A stretch of 14,048 nucleotides of DNA, from positions 1 to 14,048 of the forward strand of contig URAZ01000063.1 in the NCBI GenBank assembly GCA_900545925.1. Reading direction: 5' to 3'. The translations under genes were made by a program, and so were the position numbers. Positions 1 through 6,338 of the stretch are shown one piece after another. Numbering within the stretch: position 1 is the stretch's first letter; every line of letters begins with the position of its first letter. Below the pieces are notes generated by a model, which was not told where the DNA came from, made no database searches, and saw nothing but the letters and a program-made list of their open reading frames with translations. This DNA is from an uncultured Eubacteriales bacterium. Lineage in GTDB: Bacteria > Bacillota > Clostridia > Oscillospirales > Oscillospiraceae.

Positions 1-92
1 CACCTTAGCGACCCATTTGGAGTAGCGAAGGAACTGACTTTGAATACCAAGCATATCTGTGACAGAGATATCACTTCGGCATAGCATGCTCC
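1..92. other. unidentified sequence at the left edge, downstream of the truncated XamI gene
   Basis: This stretch does not continue the XamI reading frame in any minus-strand frame. On the minus strand one frame stays open from about position 90 to the edge and reads GSMLCRSDISVTDMLGIQSQ and onward. On the plus strand another frame is open from the edge to a TAG at 82-84, ending in CDRDITSA. I recognise neither. A short inverted repeat (ATATCT, 7 bases, AGATAT) lies near 53-72. It could be the edge of a mobile element or of a neighbouring gene that replaced the XamI 3' end, but there is too little sequence to tell. Confidence 0.3.
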
Positions 93-927
93 CTAGGTAT
101 TTCTTAATTGTTGCATTTTTACAGCCTCTTCTTTACGGCGCTTATTTACGTTTGTAAAATCTCCTGCTGACTTTGCTTCTAACAACACAGGCATATCGCC
201 CGGTTGTGCTGAAAGCGGCATAATAGCAACATCAACAGGAATATTAACTGCTTCGCCTTGTTCTCCTGCGACATAAACCGGAATGTTTGTATGAAACGAA
301 AATGAACCAGGGGTCATTTCATTAAAACGCCTTCCGTTTTCGGTTAATGAATACCCCTTGCTTTGTAATAGTTCAGAAATTGCTGCAAGTTGCCGCTTTT
401 CTTGTGCGTTACGAATGATAGGGTCAGCAACGGCTCCACATAATCTATCTGCGATAATGGTAGACGAACGGATTATTTCTGTTTCATCCGGATTACGTTT
501 TTTTGGTAGCCATGTAAATATATCTGGATCAGCCATCTTTATAATAATATTGGAAATGTGCTGCAATTCCGTGATTAGCTGTGCGCTGTTCATTCTTGGT
601 GAAACACGCGGATTCTCAGAATCCTCCATATTTTTGCACAAGATTTTTAGACACTCCAGCAAGCCCTATCAATCTATCCCTTGCAATGGGAGGACAAGTG
701 GACATCCGTAGTATAGGTAACACTTCGGGATGTCTTTGTAGGATAGCAGGAGAAATACTATTCAAATAGTTTGTTTCTTTCAGTGCTTCTTCAACGTTCT
801 TTGCTGTAGAAACGCGTGTTTCTCTGAATGCTTTAGGTGCAAAATCCATAAACCATGTATTGTATAAATCTACGGATTGAATAATGTCCTGTTTCCACAA
901 ATGTGGTTTATCAAGATTGATACCCAT
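93..927 (-). pseudogene. XamI-family type II restriction endonuclease, frameshifted and 3'-truncated
   Basis: Two minus-strand frames together read as one XamI-like restriction endonuclease. The first (from 927) opens MGINLDKPHLWKQDIIQSVD and includes HPEVLPILRMSTCPPIARDR and GLAGVSKNLV. The second picks up at KNMEDSENPRVSPRM and runs through PVLLEAKSAGDFTNVNKRRK, which resembles a nuclease core with acidic and Lys residues (E-x-K). They are separated by about one extra base in the GTGCAAAAATATG tract (628-639 on the plus strand). The joined product would be about 277 residues. The expected C-terminal segment (in relatives, roughly LFLCGYFDxGYLGYEA) is missing, because a TAG at 93-95 follows QQLRNT directly. 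The start at 927 has a GGAAAGG ribosome site and lies 22 bp after the regulator gene. Family assignment is from memory of conserved motifs; loss of function is inferred. Confidence 0.8.
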
Positions 928-949
928 TTCAGCAATCCTTTCCTTCGCC

Positions 950-1144
950 CTATATCTCTACAATATCGTCAAGCCCACAATTCAAGGTGATTGCAATCTT
1001 TGCAAGGCTTTCCATTGCAACAGGTTCGCACTTTCACATTTTAGCAAGTATATTTGTACTGATTTCCGCCTGTAAGCGCATTTGTGCTTTTGCCATGCCT
1101 TTATCTATCAACAGTTTCCATAGCCTGTTATAGTTGTGAGTCAT
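950..1144 (-). pseudogene. Cro/C1-type (XRE) HTH regulator with an internal stop, likely R-M control protein
   Basis: An ATG at 1144 opens MTHNYNRLWKLLIDKGMAKA, typical of the short Cro/C1-type helix-turn-helix proteins of about 65-70 residues found in Firmicutes. Codon 37 is TGA (1034-1036). After it the same frame continues KCEPVAMESLAKIAITLNCG LDDIVEI to a TAG at 950-952, which is the expected second half of the domain. One in-frame nonsense change therefore breaks an otherwise intact 64-codon gene; relatives usually have Gly at this position (GGA to TGA would do it). An AGGAGGG ribosome site lies at 1153-1159. It precedes the XamI gene by 22 bp, so it probably acted as a controller of the R-M genes. 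Restart inside the gene would give only the C-terminal half, without a full DNA-binding domain. Confidence 0.8.
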
Positions 1145-1185
1145 GAAAATAGCCCTCCTGTGCGTGGCTTCAATTAACCATTAGA

Positions 1186-1214
1186 AGTATAGCACAGCAG
1201 GGCGGATTCTGCAA
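1186..1214 (-). promoter_or_regulatory. promoter of the XRE-XamI operon
   Basis: Read on the minus strand, a -35 box TTGCAG (1209-1214) and a -10 box TATACT (1186-1191) are separated by exactly 17 bp. This is a near-consensus sigma-70-type promoter. It sits about 40 bp upstream of the regulator ATG at 1144, with a strong ribosome site between. The promoter is intact although both genes behind it are broken. Confidence 0.75.
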
Positions 1215-1220
1215 TATTTT

Positions 1221-1236
1221 GTCATGTTTTCATGAC
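1221..1236. promoter_or_regulatory. palindromic operator candidate upstream of the XRE promoter
   Basis: A perfect 16-bp inverted repeat, GTCATG-TTTT-CATGAC, lies just upstream of the -35 box of the regulator promoter. A 12-base part of it (TTTTCATGACTC, 1227-1238) is repeated in inverted orientation at 1138-1149, across the regulator's start codon. Sites of this kind, on both sides of a promoter, are expected for an autoregulating XRE protein. Binding by this protein is inferred. Confidence 0.55.
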
Positions 1237-1379
1237 TCTATGTTCTGGAAATGCAGTACAGCGTACCGTTGTAGCGAACTACATTCGCCGTTGTCAGGCT
1301 GTGATGCGGTAATTTATCTGAAACAGCACTCTTCCTTGTAATTAACCAATGGTTTCGTCAAGGGATAAACCGGGATGAT
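1237..1379. other. intergenic stretch with no recognisable gene
   Basis: No convincing coding sequence was seen on either strand. A 34-codon plus-strand frame (1240-1341) lacks a ribosome site and resembles nothing. A small hairpin TGTAG-CGAA-CTACA is at 1270-1283. An AATTAACCA word at 1341-1349 also occurs at 1172-1180. The stretch is the likely border between the R-M remnant and the yedE-tusA operon. Confidence 0.4.
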
Positions 1380-1416
1380 AAGCCCTCTGCTTTCGTTTCT
1401 CGAAAGCAGAGGGCTT
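1380..1416 (-). terminator. hairpin terminator of the yedE-tusA operon
   Basis: A perfect 16-bp stem (AAGCCCTCTGCTTTCG pairing with its complement at 1401-1416) closes a 5-base loop, 17 bp past the tusA-like stop codon. In the operon's direction the bases after the stem (ATCATCC) are a weak U-tract, so efficiency is uncertain. It may work in both directions, since nothing on the plus strand reads into it with better flanks. Confidence 0.7.
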
Positions 1417-1433
1417 TGTAAGTATATAAACGC

Positions 1434-1640
1434 TTACTTCTTTGTGAGCGTCAGGCAGTAATCATCGCCGTCTTCGCGGGACGCAGCCTGGTAGCCGCTG
1501 TGTGCGGCGAAACGTTTGATGTTTTCGACAGCAGTTTCGTTATCGACCAGTACCTCCAGTGTGGCAGGCTGGTCTTTTTTGATTGCGTTTTGCACCATCA
1601 CGACCGGCATGGGGCAAAGGTAGCCTCTTGCATCAACCAT
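1434..1640 (-). CDS. TusA/SirA-family sulfur carrier protein
   Basis: This 68-residue protein has the TusA (SirA/YedF) fold signature: a short strand, then RGYLCPMPVVMVQNAIKK with the CPxP motif. Cys9 is the expected persulfide-carrying residue. Family members take sulfur (or in some clusters selenium) from a donor and hand it to an acceptor in the cytoplasm. It is a single TusA domain, without the DsrE-like second domain of longer YedF proteins. Its ATG overlaps the yedE stop by 8 bp (ATGGTTGA), which suggests translational coupling. A GGAGG ribosome site lies inside the end of yedE. The pairing with a YedE transporter implies that it receives what YedE imports; whether that is sulfur or selenium cannot be read from this window, as no selD, selA or similar gene is present. 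Confidence 0.88.
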   Translation of the reverse strand: MVDARGYLCPMPVVMVQNAIKKDQPATLEVLVDNETAVENIKRFAAHSGYQAASREDGDDYCLTLTKK

Positions 1641-2736
1641 TTTTCTGCGCCTCCTGTTTCTTTATGCTGTTTACATAAGACACGACCAGAACGATCACGA
1701 TGCCGAGGATTACAGCGACCTTGCCCTTTGTAGAGATACCGCCGACGACGTATTCGCCAGCCTCATTCACGGAGTCTGCATTACCGGCAAGACCAAAGTT
1801 GTGTGCAAACGCTGCACCGACGATCATGCCAAACACAGTGACGGCAGAGTCTGCGTTGCCGCTGCCGGCGAGAATCAGCTGACGCAGCGGGCAGCCACCC
1901 AGCAGGACAGAGCCCCAACCTGCCAACAGCATGCCGAGGAAATTCCAAACGTGGCTGGAATGGGCGACAGGCTGCGAGGTAAAGCCGAACTTGAAGTTAT
2001 GCATGGCAAGGTTGCCGATCAGAACAGTGACAAAGATGGCGATGAAACCCCACAGCAGGTGCATATCCTTGAACATCATCGTGTCGCGCAGACCGCCGAC
2101 CATGCACATACGAGATTTCTGCGCCAGTGCGCCAACGACTAGCGCAATCAGCAGCGCAATCAGGAACGGCGCATGCTTGGAACCGGGGCCTTCTTCAGAA
2201 AGCTTGAACAGCGTGGGAGCAGCCAGGAAGAGGATCAGCAGGCCAACCATCACGGCAGGCAGCACCGTGCCATCAAGCGTCTTGGTGGCGTAGTTCCGCT
2301 GAAGCGTGAAGCCCTTGCGGATGAAGAGCGTGCCAAGGAAGATACCGGAAGCAAAGCCCGCCAAACCGACAACGGCGTTCAGATCGCCGCCAGCCAGACG
2401 GAGCACCATGCGCAGCGGGCAGCCGAGGAAGGCCAGCGCGCCGATCATAACGAATGCGCCGAGCACAAAGCGAAGCGCAGGCGACGAGCCGGCTCTTGCT
2501 TTCCACTCCTTAGAGGCCAGCGCCATCAGGAAGCTGCCGAGCACAAGGCCGATAATTTCTGGGCGGACATACTGAACTTTGGCCGCAGAATGCAGACCGA
2601 CAGCGCCTGCAATGTCGCGCTCAAAGCACGCAATGCAGAAGCCCATGTTGGCCGGGTTGCCGAGCGCCGTCAGCACAAGTGCCGCGATGCCGATGACAAC
2701 ACCGGTCAGAATGACGAACAGATTTTCTTTTTTCAT
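1633..2736 (-). CDS. yedE: YedE-family membrane protein, putative sulfur/selenium compound transporter
   Basis: A 367-residue polytopic membrane protein with about ten hydrophobic segments. It carries two copies of the YeeE/YedE signature GCPLR, at residues 105-109 and 281-285, each followed by a glycine-rich helix, which indicates an internally duplicated fold. Other conserved cysteines are C34 and C37 (FCIAC) and C211 (SRMCMVGG). YeeE relatives import thiosulfate through such cysteine sites. The closest subfamily I recognise is the YedE-related protein tied to selenium metabolism (TIGR04112), a link based on co-occurrence rather than transport assays. The start at 2736 has GGAGGAAAG nine bases upstream. 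It is the first gene of a two-gene operon with the TusA-like protein and has its own promoter and an unusual leader. Confidence 0.88.
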   Translation of the reverse strand: MKKENLFVILTGVVIGIAALVLTALGNPANMGFCIACFERDIAGAVGLHSAAKVQYVRPEIIGLVLGSFLMALASKEWKARAGSSPALRFVLGAFVMIGALAFLGCPLRMVLRLAGGDLNAVVGLAGFASGIFLGTLFIRKGFTLQRNYATKTLDGTVLPAVMVGLLILFLAAPTLFKLSEEGPGSKHAPFLIALLIALVVGALAQKSRMCMVGGLRDTMMFKDMHLLWGFIAIFVTVLIGNLAMHNFKFGFTSQPVAHSSHVWNFLGMLLAGWGSVLLGGCPLRQLILAGSGNADSAVTVFGMIVGAAFAHNFGLAGNADSVNEAGEYVVGGISTKGKVAVILGIVIVLVVSYVNSIKKQEAQKNG

Positions 2737-2757
2737 GTTCTCTTTCCTCCGATATAG

Positions 2758-2805
2758 TCGAACTTGATTCGCCGAAGTTCGATATTCTGGAATAAGAATA
2801 TCGAA
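2758..2805 (-). promoter_or_regulatory. overlapping inverted repeats in the yedE leader
   Basis: Two perfect inverted repeats share bases. The first is TCGAACTT (2758-2765) with AAGTTCGA (2775-2782). The second is TTCGATATTC (2778-2787) with GAATATCGAA (2796-2805). They share TTCGA at 2778-2782, so in RNA only one of the two stems can form fully. The one nearer the gene ends about 10 bases before the yedE ribosome site. This could be a switch between two leader structures, or the second repeat could be a DNA operator (see the palindrome pair finding). Confidence 0.5.
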
Positions 2806-2811
2806 AACGAC

Positions 2812-2840
2812 ACAAATGCGGGCATTTTGCCCGCATTTGT
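2812..2840 (-). promoter_or_regulatory. 12-bp hairpin at the 5' end of the yedE transcript
   Basis: A perfect 12-bp stem (ACAAATGCGGGC with GCCCGCATTTGT) around a 5-base loop begins about 6 bases after the predicted transcription start. It is followed by GTGTCGTTTT in the transcript. It is too near the start for ordinary attenuation; a 5'-end stabilising hairpin or an early terminator is possible. Confidence 0.5.
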
Positions 2841-2852
2841 TATTCTAAAGTC

Positions 2853-2881
2853 AGAATAACACGATTTTTCACGATTGTCAA
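2853..2881 (-). promoter_or_regulatory. promoter of the yedE-tusA operon
   Basis: On the minus strand, a -35 box TTGACA (2876-2881) and a -10 box TATTCT (2853-2858) are 17 bp apart. The start would fall near 2846, giving a leader of about 110 bases. The -10 hexamer is one arm of a palindrome (2841-2858). The spacer holds two direct repeats CACGATT (plus strand 2860-2866 and 2870-2876), exactly one helical turn apart. Confidence 0.75.
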
Positions 2882-2918
2882 TCTATTTTCCATTCGGTAA
2901 TCACGAAAAATCTATAAA

Positions 2919-3836
2919 TCAAGAAACATCCCCGTCAACAAGTGCAGAGCCCTGTTCCAGATTGTCGGACAGAAACCGGCGGTTGATTGCATTCAGAACA
3001 CGCTTTTTATCTGCACTCCACAGTGGTGCGATCAGACTGCGTTTTGCGCCATCGCCGGTCATACGGTGAATGACCATTTCGCGCGGCAGAACACGCAGAC
3101 AGGATTCCAATGCAGAAATATATGCCTCCAATGGCATGGTCTCAAATGCTCCGGCGGCATATTCCTCTGCGAGATCGGTCCCGGAGAGCACATGCAGAAG
3201 ATGAAGCTTGATCCCATCTGCGCCGCTCTGGCCGATATGGTGCGCAGTTTGTACCATCATCTCCAGCGTCTCGCCGGGAAGGCCCAAGATCATATGAGCA
3301 ATTACATGAAGATCAAGGCCTTTGAGTTGCTGGACGGCGTTGTCAAATATGGATAGGGGATAGCCGCGCCGGATATAGCGTGCGGTAGATGCGTGGACTG
3401 TCTGTAAGCCGAGTTCGACCCAAACGGGCTTCTTTTGCCGCAGTTCCGAGAGCAGCGCAAGGATTTCCGGCGGCAAACAGTCCGGGCGGGTTGCAATGGA
3501 CAGTGCGCAGATCTCAGGTCGGTCGATTGCAGCCAGAAACAGTGGTCTTAACGTATCTGCGGGCGCGTAGGTATTGCTATAATCCTGAAAATAGGCAATG
3601 TATTTGGCATCTGGCCCGGCTTTCACTGCGACAAGCTGCTTTGCCTGCGTAAGCTGTTCGTCGATTGGCAGCGTAGCAGAGGCTGCAAATTCTCCGCTGC
3701 CGTTGCAAAAAATGCAGCCGCGCGATCCGAGTGTCCCATCGCGGTTCGGACAGGTGCACCCTGCCGAGAGCGCCAGTTTGTAGACCTTGCAGCCAAATGT
3801 TTCGCGCAGATAGGCATTCAGAGAGCGATAATACAT
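2919..3836 (-). CDS. TIGR01212 / YhcC-type radical SAM protein
   Basis: A 305-residue radical SAM protein of the TIGR01212 (E. coli YhcC) family. The N-terminus reads MYYRSLNAYLRETFG, then the family's cluster motif: CPNRDGTLGSRGCIFCN, with Cys29, Cys41 and Cys44 as the probable 4Fe-4S ligands. The spacing (C-x11-C-x2-C) differs from the classic CxxxCxxC. Later features include GLQTVHASTARYIRRGYP and MILGLPGETLEMM, typical of the Elp3/MiaB-like barrel. The start at 3836 was chosen because GGAGG lies six bases upstream and the family begins there; the frame is open 15 codons further, but that part has no ribosome site and overlaps the hairpin. It is the last gene of the minus-strand cluster, after ftsH. 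The reaction is not known to me. Confidence 0.88.
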   Translation of the reverse strand: MYYRSLNAYLRETFGCKVYKLALSAGCTCPNRDGTLGSRGCIFCNGSGEFAASATLPIDEQLTQAKQLVAVKAGPDAKYIAYFQDYSNTYAPADTLRPLFLAAIDRPEICALSIATRPDCLPPEILALLSELRQKKPVWVELGLQTVHASTARYIRRGYPLSIFDNAVQQLKGLDLHVIAHMILGLPGETLEMMVQTAHHIGQSGADGIKLHLLHVLSGTDLAEEYAAGAFETMPLEAYISALESCLRVLPREMVIHRMTGDGAKRSLIAPLWSADKKRVLNAINRRFLSDNLEQGSALVDGDVS

Positions 3837-3853
3837 AGATCCTCCAAATAATC

Positions 3854-3880
3854 TGCGCGCCGCAATTCCTGCGGCGCGCA
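3854..3880 (-). terminator. GC-rich hairpin between ftsH and the radical SAM gene
   Basis: A perfect 11-bp stem (TGCGCGCCGCA with TGCGGCGCGCA) closes a 5-base loop, 10 bp after the ftsH stop and 17 bp before the radical SAM start. The bases following it in the transcript (GATTATTTGG) are only partly U-rich. It may be a partial terminator or a processing/stability element separating ftsH expression from the next gene. Confidence 0.55.
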
Positions 3881-3890
3881 AGCTGTTTCT

Positions 3891-5738
3891 TTACGATTCA
3901 GAGGCATCCAGAGATTCATCCTGCATGATAGCCTCAAACTGTGTGCGATTCATGTTTTCGTTTTCCATCAGGAAGCCCGCGATCTTATCCAGTCGTTCCG
4001 AATGGGCGGCCAGGATTTCCTCGCAGCGCTTGTACGCTTCGCGCATAATGACCTGCACCTGCGCATCGATCTCACCGGCTGTCGCCTCAGAATAGGGCTT
4101 CGTTTTCTCATAATCCCGGCCAATGAAGACTTCCTGACTCGATGAATAGGAGACTGGGCCGATGGCGTCCGACATGCCATAGGTCGCAACCATATCCCGC
4201 GCAAGTTTCGTCGCGCGCTGAAGATCGTTTGAAGCGCCGGTAGAGATGTCACAAAGCTTCAGCGATTCCGCAACGCGGCCGCCAAGGAAGGAAACGATCG
4301 TCTCAAACATTTCATTGCGAGAGGCATAGGATTTATCGTCTTGCGGCAGGCTGATGGTCATGCCGCCCGCCTGCGCGCGGGGAATGATAGTGATCAAATG
4401 AACCGGATCCTGTGAGTCTAGACAATACATGCAAACAGCATGTCCGGCTTCATGAACGGCGGTAAGCATTTTCTCAGAGTGGCTGACGACCCGGCTCTTC
4501 TTTTCCGGGCCCGCAATGACTTTGATCATAGCTGTCTCCAGATCCTGCTGCGTGATGGCGGCCTTGCCGTTTCTCGCAGCGAGCAGCGCGCCCTCGTTCA
4601 GCAGATTCGCAAGATCTGCGCCAGTAAAGCCAGCGGTCGCCTTTGCAATGGCCGGAAGATCAACATTGTCTGCCAACGGCTTCTTGCGTGCGTGAACCTG
4701 TAAGATCTCTGCACGTCCGCGCCAATCCGGTGCGCCGACATAGATCTGCCGGTCGAACCGACCGGGGCGGAGCAGGGCGGGATCGAGAATATCCTTGCGG
4801 TTGGTCGCTGCGATCACAATGACGCCTTCGTTTGCGGAGAAGCCGTCCATTTCCACAAGCAGCTGATTGAGCGTTTGCTCACGTTCATCATGGCCGCCGC
4901 CAAGACCTGCGCCGCGCTGACGGCCCACCGCATCGATCTCGTCAATGAATACAATGGCGGGCGCAACGCGCTTGGCCTGATCGAACAGGTCACGCACACG
5001 GCTCGCGCCGACGCCGACATAGAGTTCGACAAAGTCAGAGCCGGAAATGGAAAGAAATGCGACGTTCGCCTCACCGGCAACGGCTCGCGCCAACAGCGTT
5101 TTGCCTGTGCCTGGAGGACCGACCAGAAGAACACCCTTGGGGATTTTTGCGCCCAGCTGCTTGAACTTCTCCGGGTCACGCAGGAATTCTACAATTTCAG
5201 AGAGTTCTTCCTTTTCCTCGTCTGCGCCGGCAACATCCTTGAAGGTAACGGCTTCGCCATTTGGAACGCCAAAACGTGCATTTGCGCGCGTAAACTGCGC
5301 CATGGCGTTCGGACTGCCGCCGGAACGGTTCATCAGAATGAACCAGACGAACAGAAGCGCAATGCCAACAATCAAATATGGGAGAGCGGACCGCCAGACG
5401 GAAGTGACGGCAGGAAGGTAGTTGTAGGACTTGAGAATGCCGGACGCACTCTGTGCGGCAATAGTTTCGTCGAGGTCTTTGTGGAATGTCTCAATGTCGC
5501 CGATTTTGGCGGCTGCTGTGCCTGCTTGCTCTGTGCCGCTGCCATACAGAGTCATGGTCAGCGTATCGCCCTGCAAAACGAACGACTCGACCCGTTCGGT
5601 TTCAAACAGGTCGAGCACGTCGGAATAAGCAAGCCTGCCGCTGTTCTGCGTGAGCAGGGACGAAGAGATCACCACAAGCACCAGCGCCAGAATTGCGATC
5701 AGAACGATTGTCTGAACGGTTTTGGGCTGTTGATTCAC
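3891..5738 (-). CDS. ftsH: ATP-dependent zinc metalloprotease FtsH
   Basis: A 615-residue membrane-anchored AAA+ protease that extracts and degrades membrane and unfolded cytosolic proteins as a hexamer. Membrane segments are at about 11-28 and 118-136, with the small extracytoplasmic FtsH domain between them. The AAA domain has Walker A GPPGTGKT (207-214), the pore loop F236-V-E, Walker B VFIDEID (263-269) and the second region of homology with RPGRFDR (324-330). The protease domain has the zinc motif HEAGH (429-433); D505 in SNDLQRAT is the likely third ligand. Start is GTG at 5736-5738, preceded by AAAGGAG at good spacing. The C-terminal tail is short and acidic. It lies 39 bp after hpt, the usual tilS-hpt-ftsH order in Firmicutes. 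All key residues are present. Confidence 0.97.
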   Translation of the reverse strand: MNQQPKTVQTIVLIAILALVLVVISSSLLTQNSGRLAYSDVLDLFETERVESFVLQGDTLTMTLYGSGTEQAGTAAAKIGDIETFHKDLDETIAAQSASGILKSYNYLPAVTSVWRSALPYLIVGIALLFVWFILMNRSGGSPNAMAQFTRANARFGVPNGEAVTFKDVAGADEEKEELSEIVEFLRDPEKFKQLGAKIPKGVLLVGPPGTGKTLLARAVAGEANVAFLSISGSDFVELYVGVGASRVRDLFDQAKRVAPAIVFIDEIDAVGRQRGAGLGGGHDEREQTLNQLLVEMDGFSANEGVIVIAATNRKDILDPALLRPGRFDRQIYVGAPDWRGRAEILQVHARKKPLADNVDLPAIAKATAGFTGADLANLLNEGALLAARNGKAAITQQDLETAMIKVIAGPEKKSRVVSHSEKMLTAVHEAGHAVCMYCLDSQDPVHLITIIPRAQAGGMTISLPQDDKSYASRNEMFETIVSFLGGRVAESLKLCDISTGASNDLQRATKLARDMVATYGMSDAIGPVSYSSSQEVFIGRDYEKTKPYSEATAGEIDAQVQVIMREAYKRCEEILAAHSERLDKIAGFLMENENMNRTQFEAIMQDESLDASES

Positions 5739-5777
5739 GGGTCGTCTCCTTTGGAAAGAATAGAATAAGAGGTCAGC

Positions 5778-6338
5778 TTACTGATCCTGATAGACAGAGG
5801 GCTTCAGAACGCCGACGAACGGAAGGTTCCGGTAATAATCCTCGTAATCCAGACCGAAGCCGACAACAAACGCGGGCGGAACGGTGAAGCAGGTGTAATC
5901 CGGCTTCAGATCGACCTTGCGGCCCGTGGGCTTGTCGAGCAGCGTGCAGATCTTGATGGATGCCGGCTTGCGCTCGCGGAACATTTCGCAGATCATTTTG
6001 AGCGTACTGCCGGAGTCAATGATATCCTCGAGAATCAGCACATGACGCCCTTCGATATCATGGTCGATGTCCTTGCGGAACGTCAGCTTGCCGGTGGATT
6101 CCGTGCCGCCCTCGAAGGAGGTGATGCACATGAAGTCTTCCTGCACAGGGATGCTGATAGCATTGGCCATTTCCGCAAAGAACGGAACGACGCCCTTGAG
6201 AACGCCGACCAGAATCGGGCACTTGCCGCGGTAATCCTCCGCGATCTGTGCGCCAACCTCTTTGATCCGCGCGTGGATCTCCTCCTCGGAAACAAGAACG
6301 CGTTCAATGTCCTGAAGCATGTCAGATTTGTTAATCAT
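5778..6338 (-). CDS. hpt: hypoxanthine phosphoribosyltransferase
   Basis: A 186-residue purine salvage enzyme that joins hypoxanthine (or guanine) to PRPP, giving IMP (or GMP). The PRPP loop is VLILEDIIDSGST (residues 100-112), with the two acidic residues E104 and D105. The flexible-loop region has ITSFEGGTESTGK, and the purine-binding end has DYEDYYRNLPFVGVL. Length fits the family (about 180). The start at 6338 follows a GAGGA site and overlaps the tilS stop by 8 bp (tilS ends at 6331), so the two are probably coupled. In Bacillus, the neighbouring order tilS-hpt-ftsH is the same. Confidence 0.96.
   Translation of the reverse strand: MINKSDMLQDIERVLVSEEEIHARIKEVGAQIAEDYRGKCPILVGVLKGVVPFFAEMANAISIPVQEDFMCITSFEGGTESTGKLTFRKDIDHDIEGRHVLILEDIIDSGSTLKMICEMFRERKPASIKICTLLDKPTGRKVDLKPDYTCFTVPPAFVVGFGLDYEDYYRNLPFVGVLKPSVYQDQ

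Noticed and set aside
1034..1036. TGA in the regulator read as selenocysteine or glycine, given the nearby YedE gene
   Set aside because: An XRE regulator has no use for Sec, no SECIS-like hairpin follows, and TGA serves as a normal stop for yedE and the LRR gene, so a TGA-Gly code is not supported.
1240..1341. 34-codon plus-strand frame starting MFWKCSTAYR
   Set aside because: No ribosome site or recognisable features, and it begins within the operator region of the opposite strand.
1380..1416. Long hairpin considered as a CRISPR repeat or attachment site
   Set aside because: It is single-copy and sits directly after the tusA-like stop, so a terminator is the simplest reading.
4875..5768. 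Long plus-strand open frame (297 codons) opposite ftsH
   Set aside because: It lies entirely antisense to a clear FtsH, has no ribosome site and its translation resembles no protein; it reflects GC-rich codon use on the other strand.
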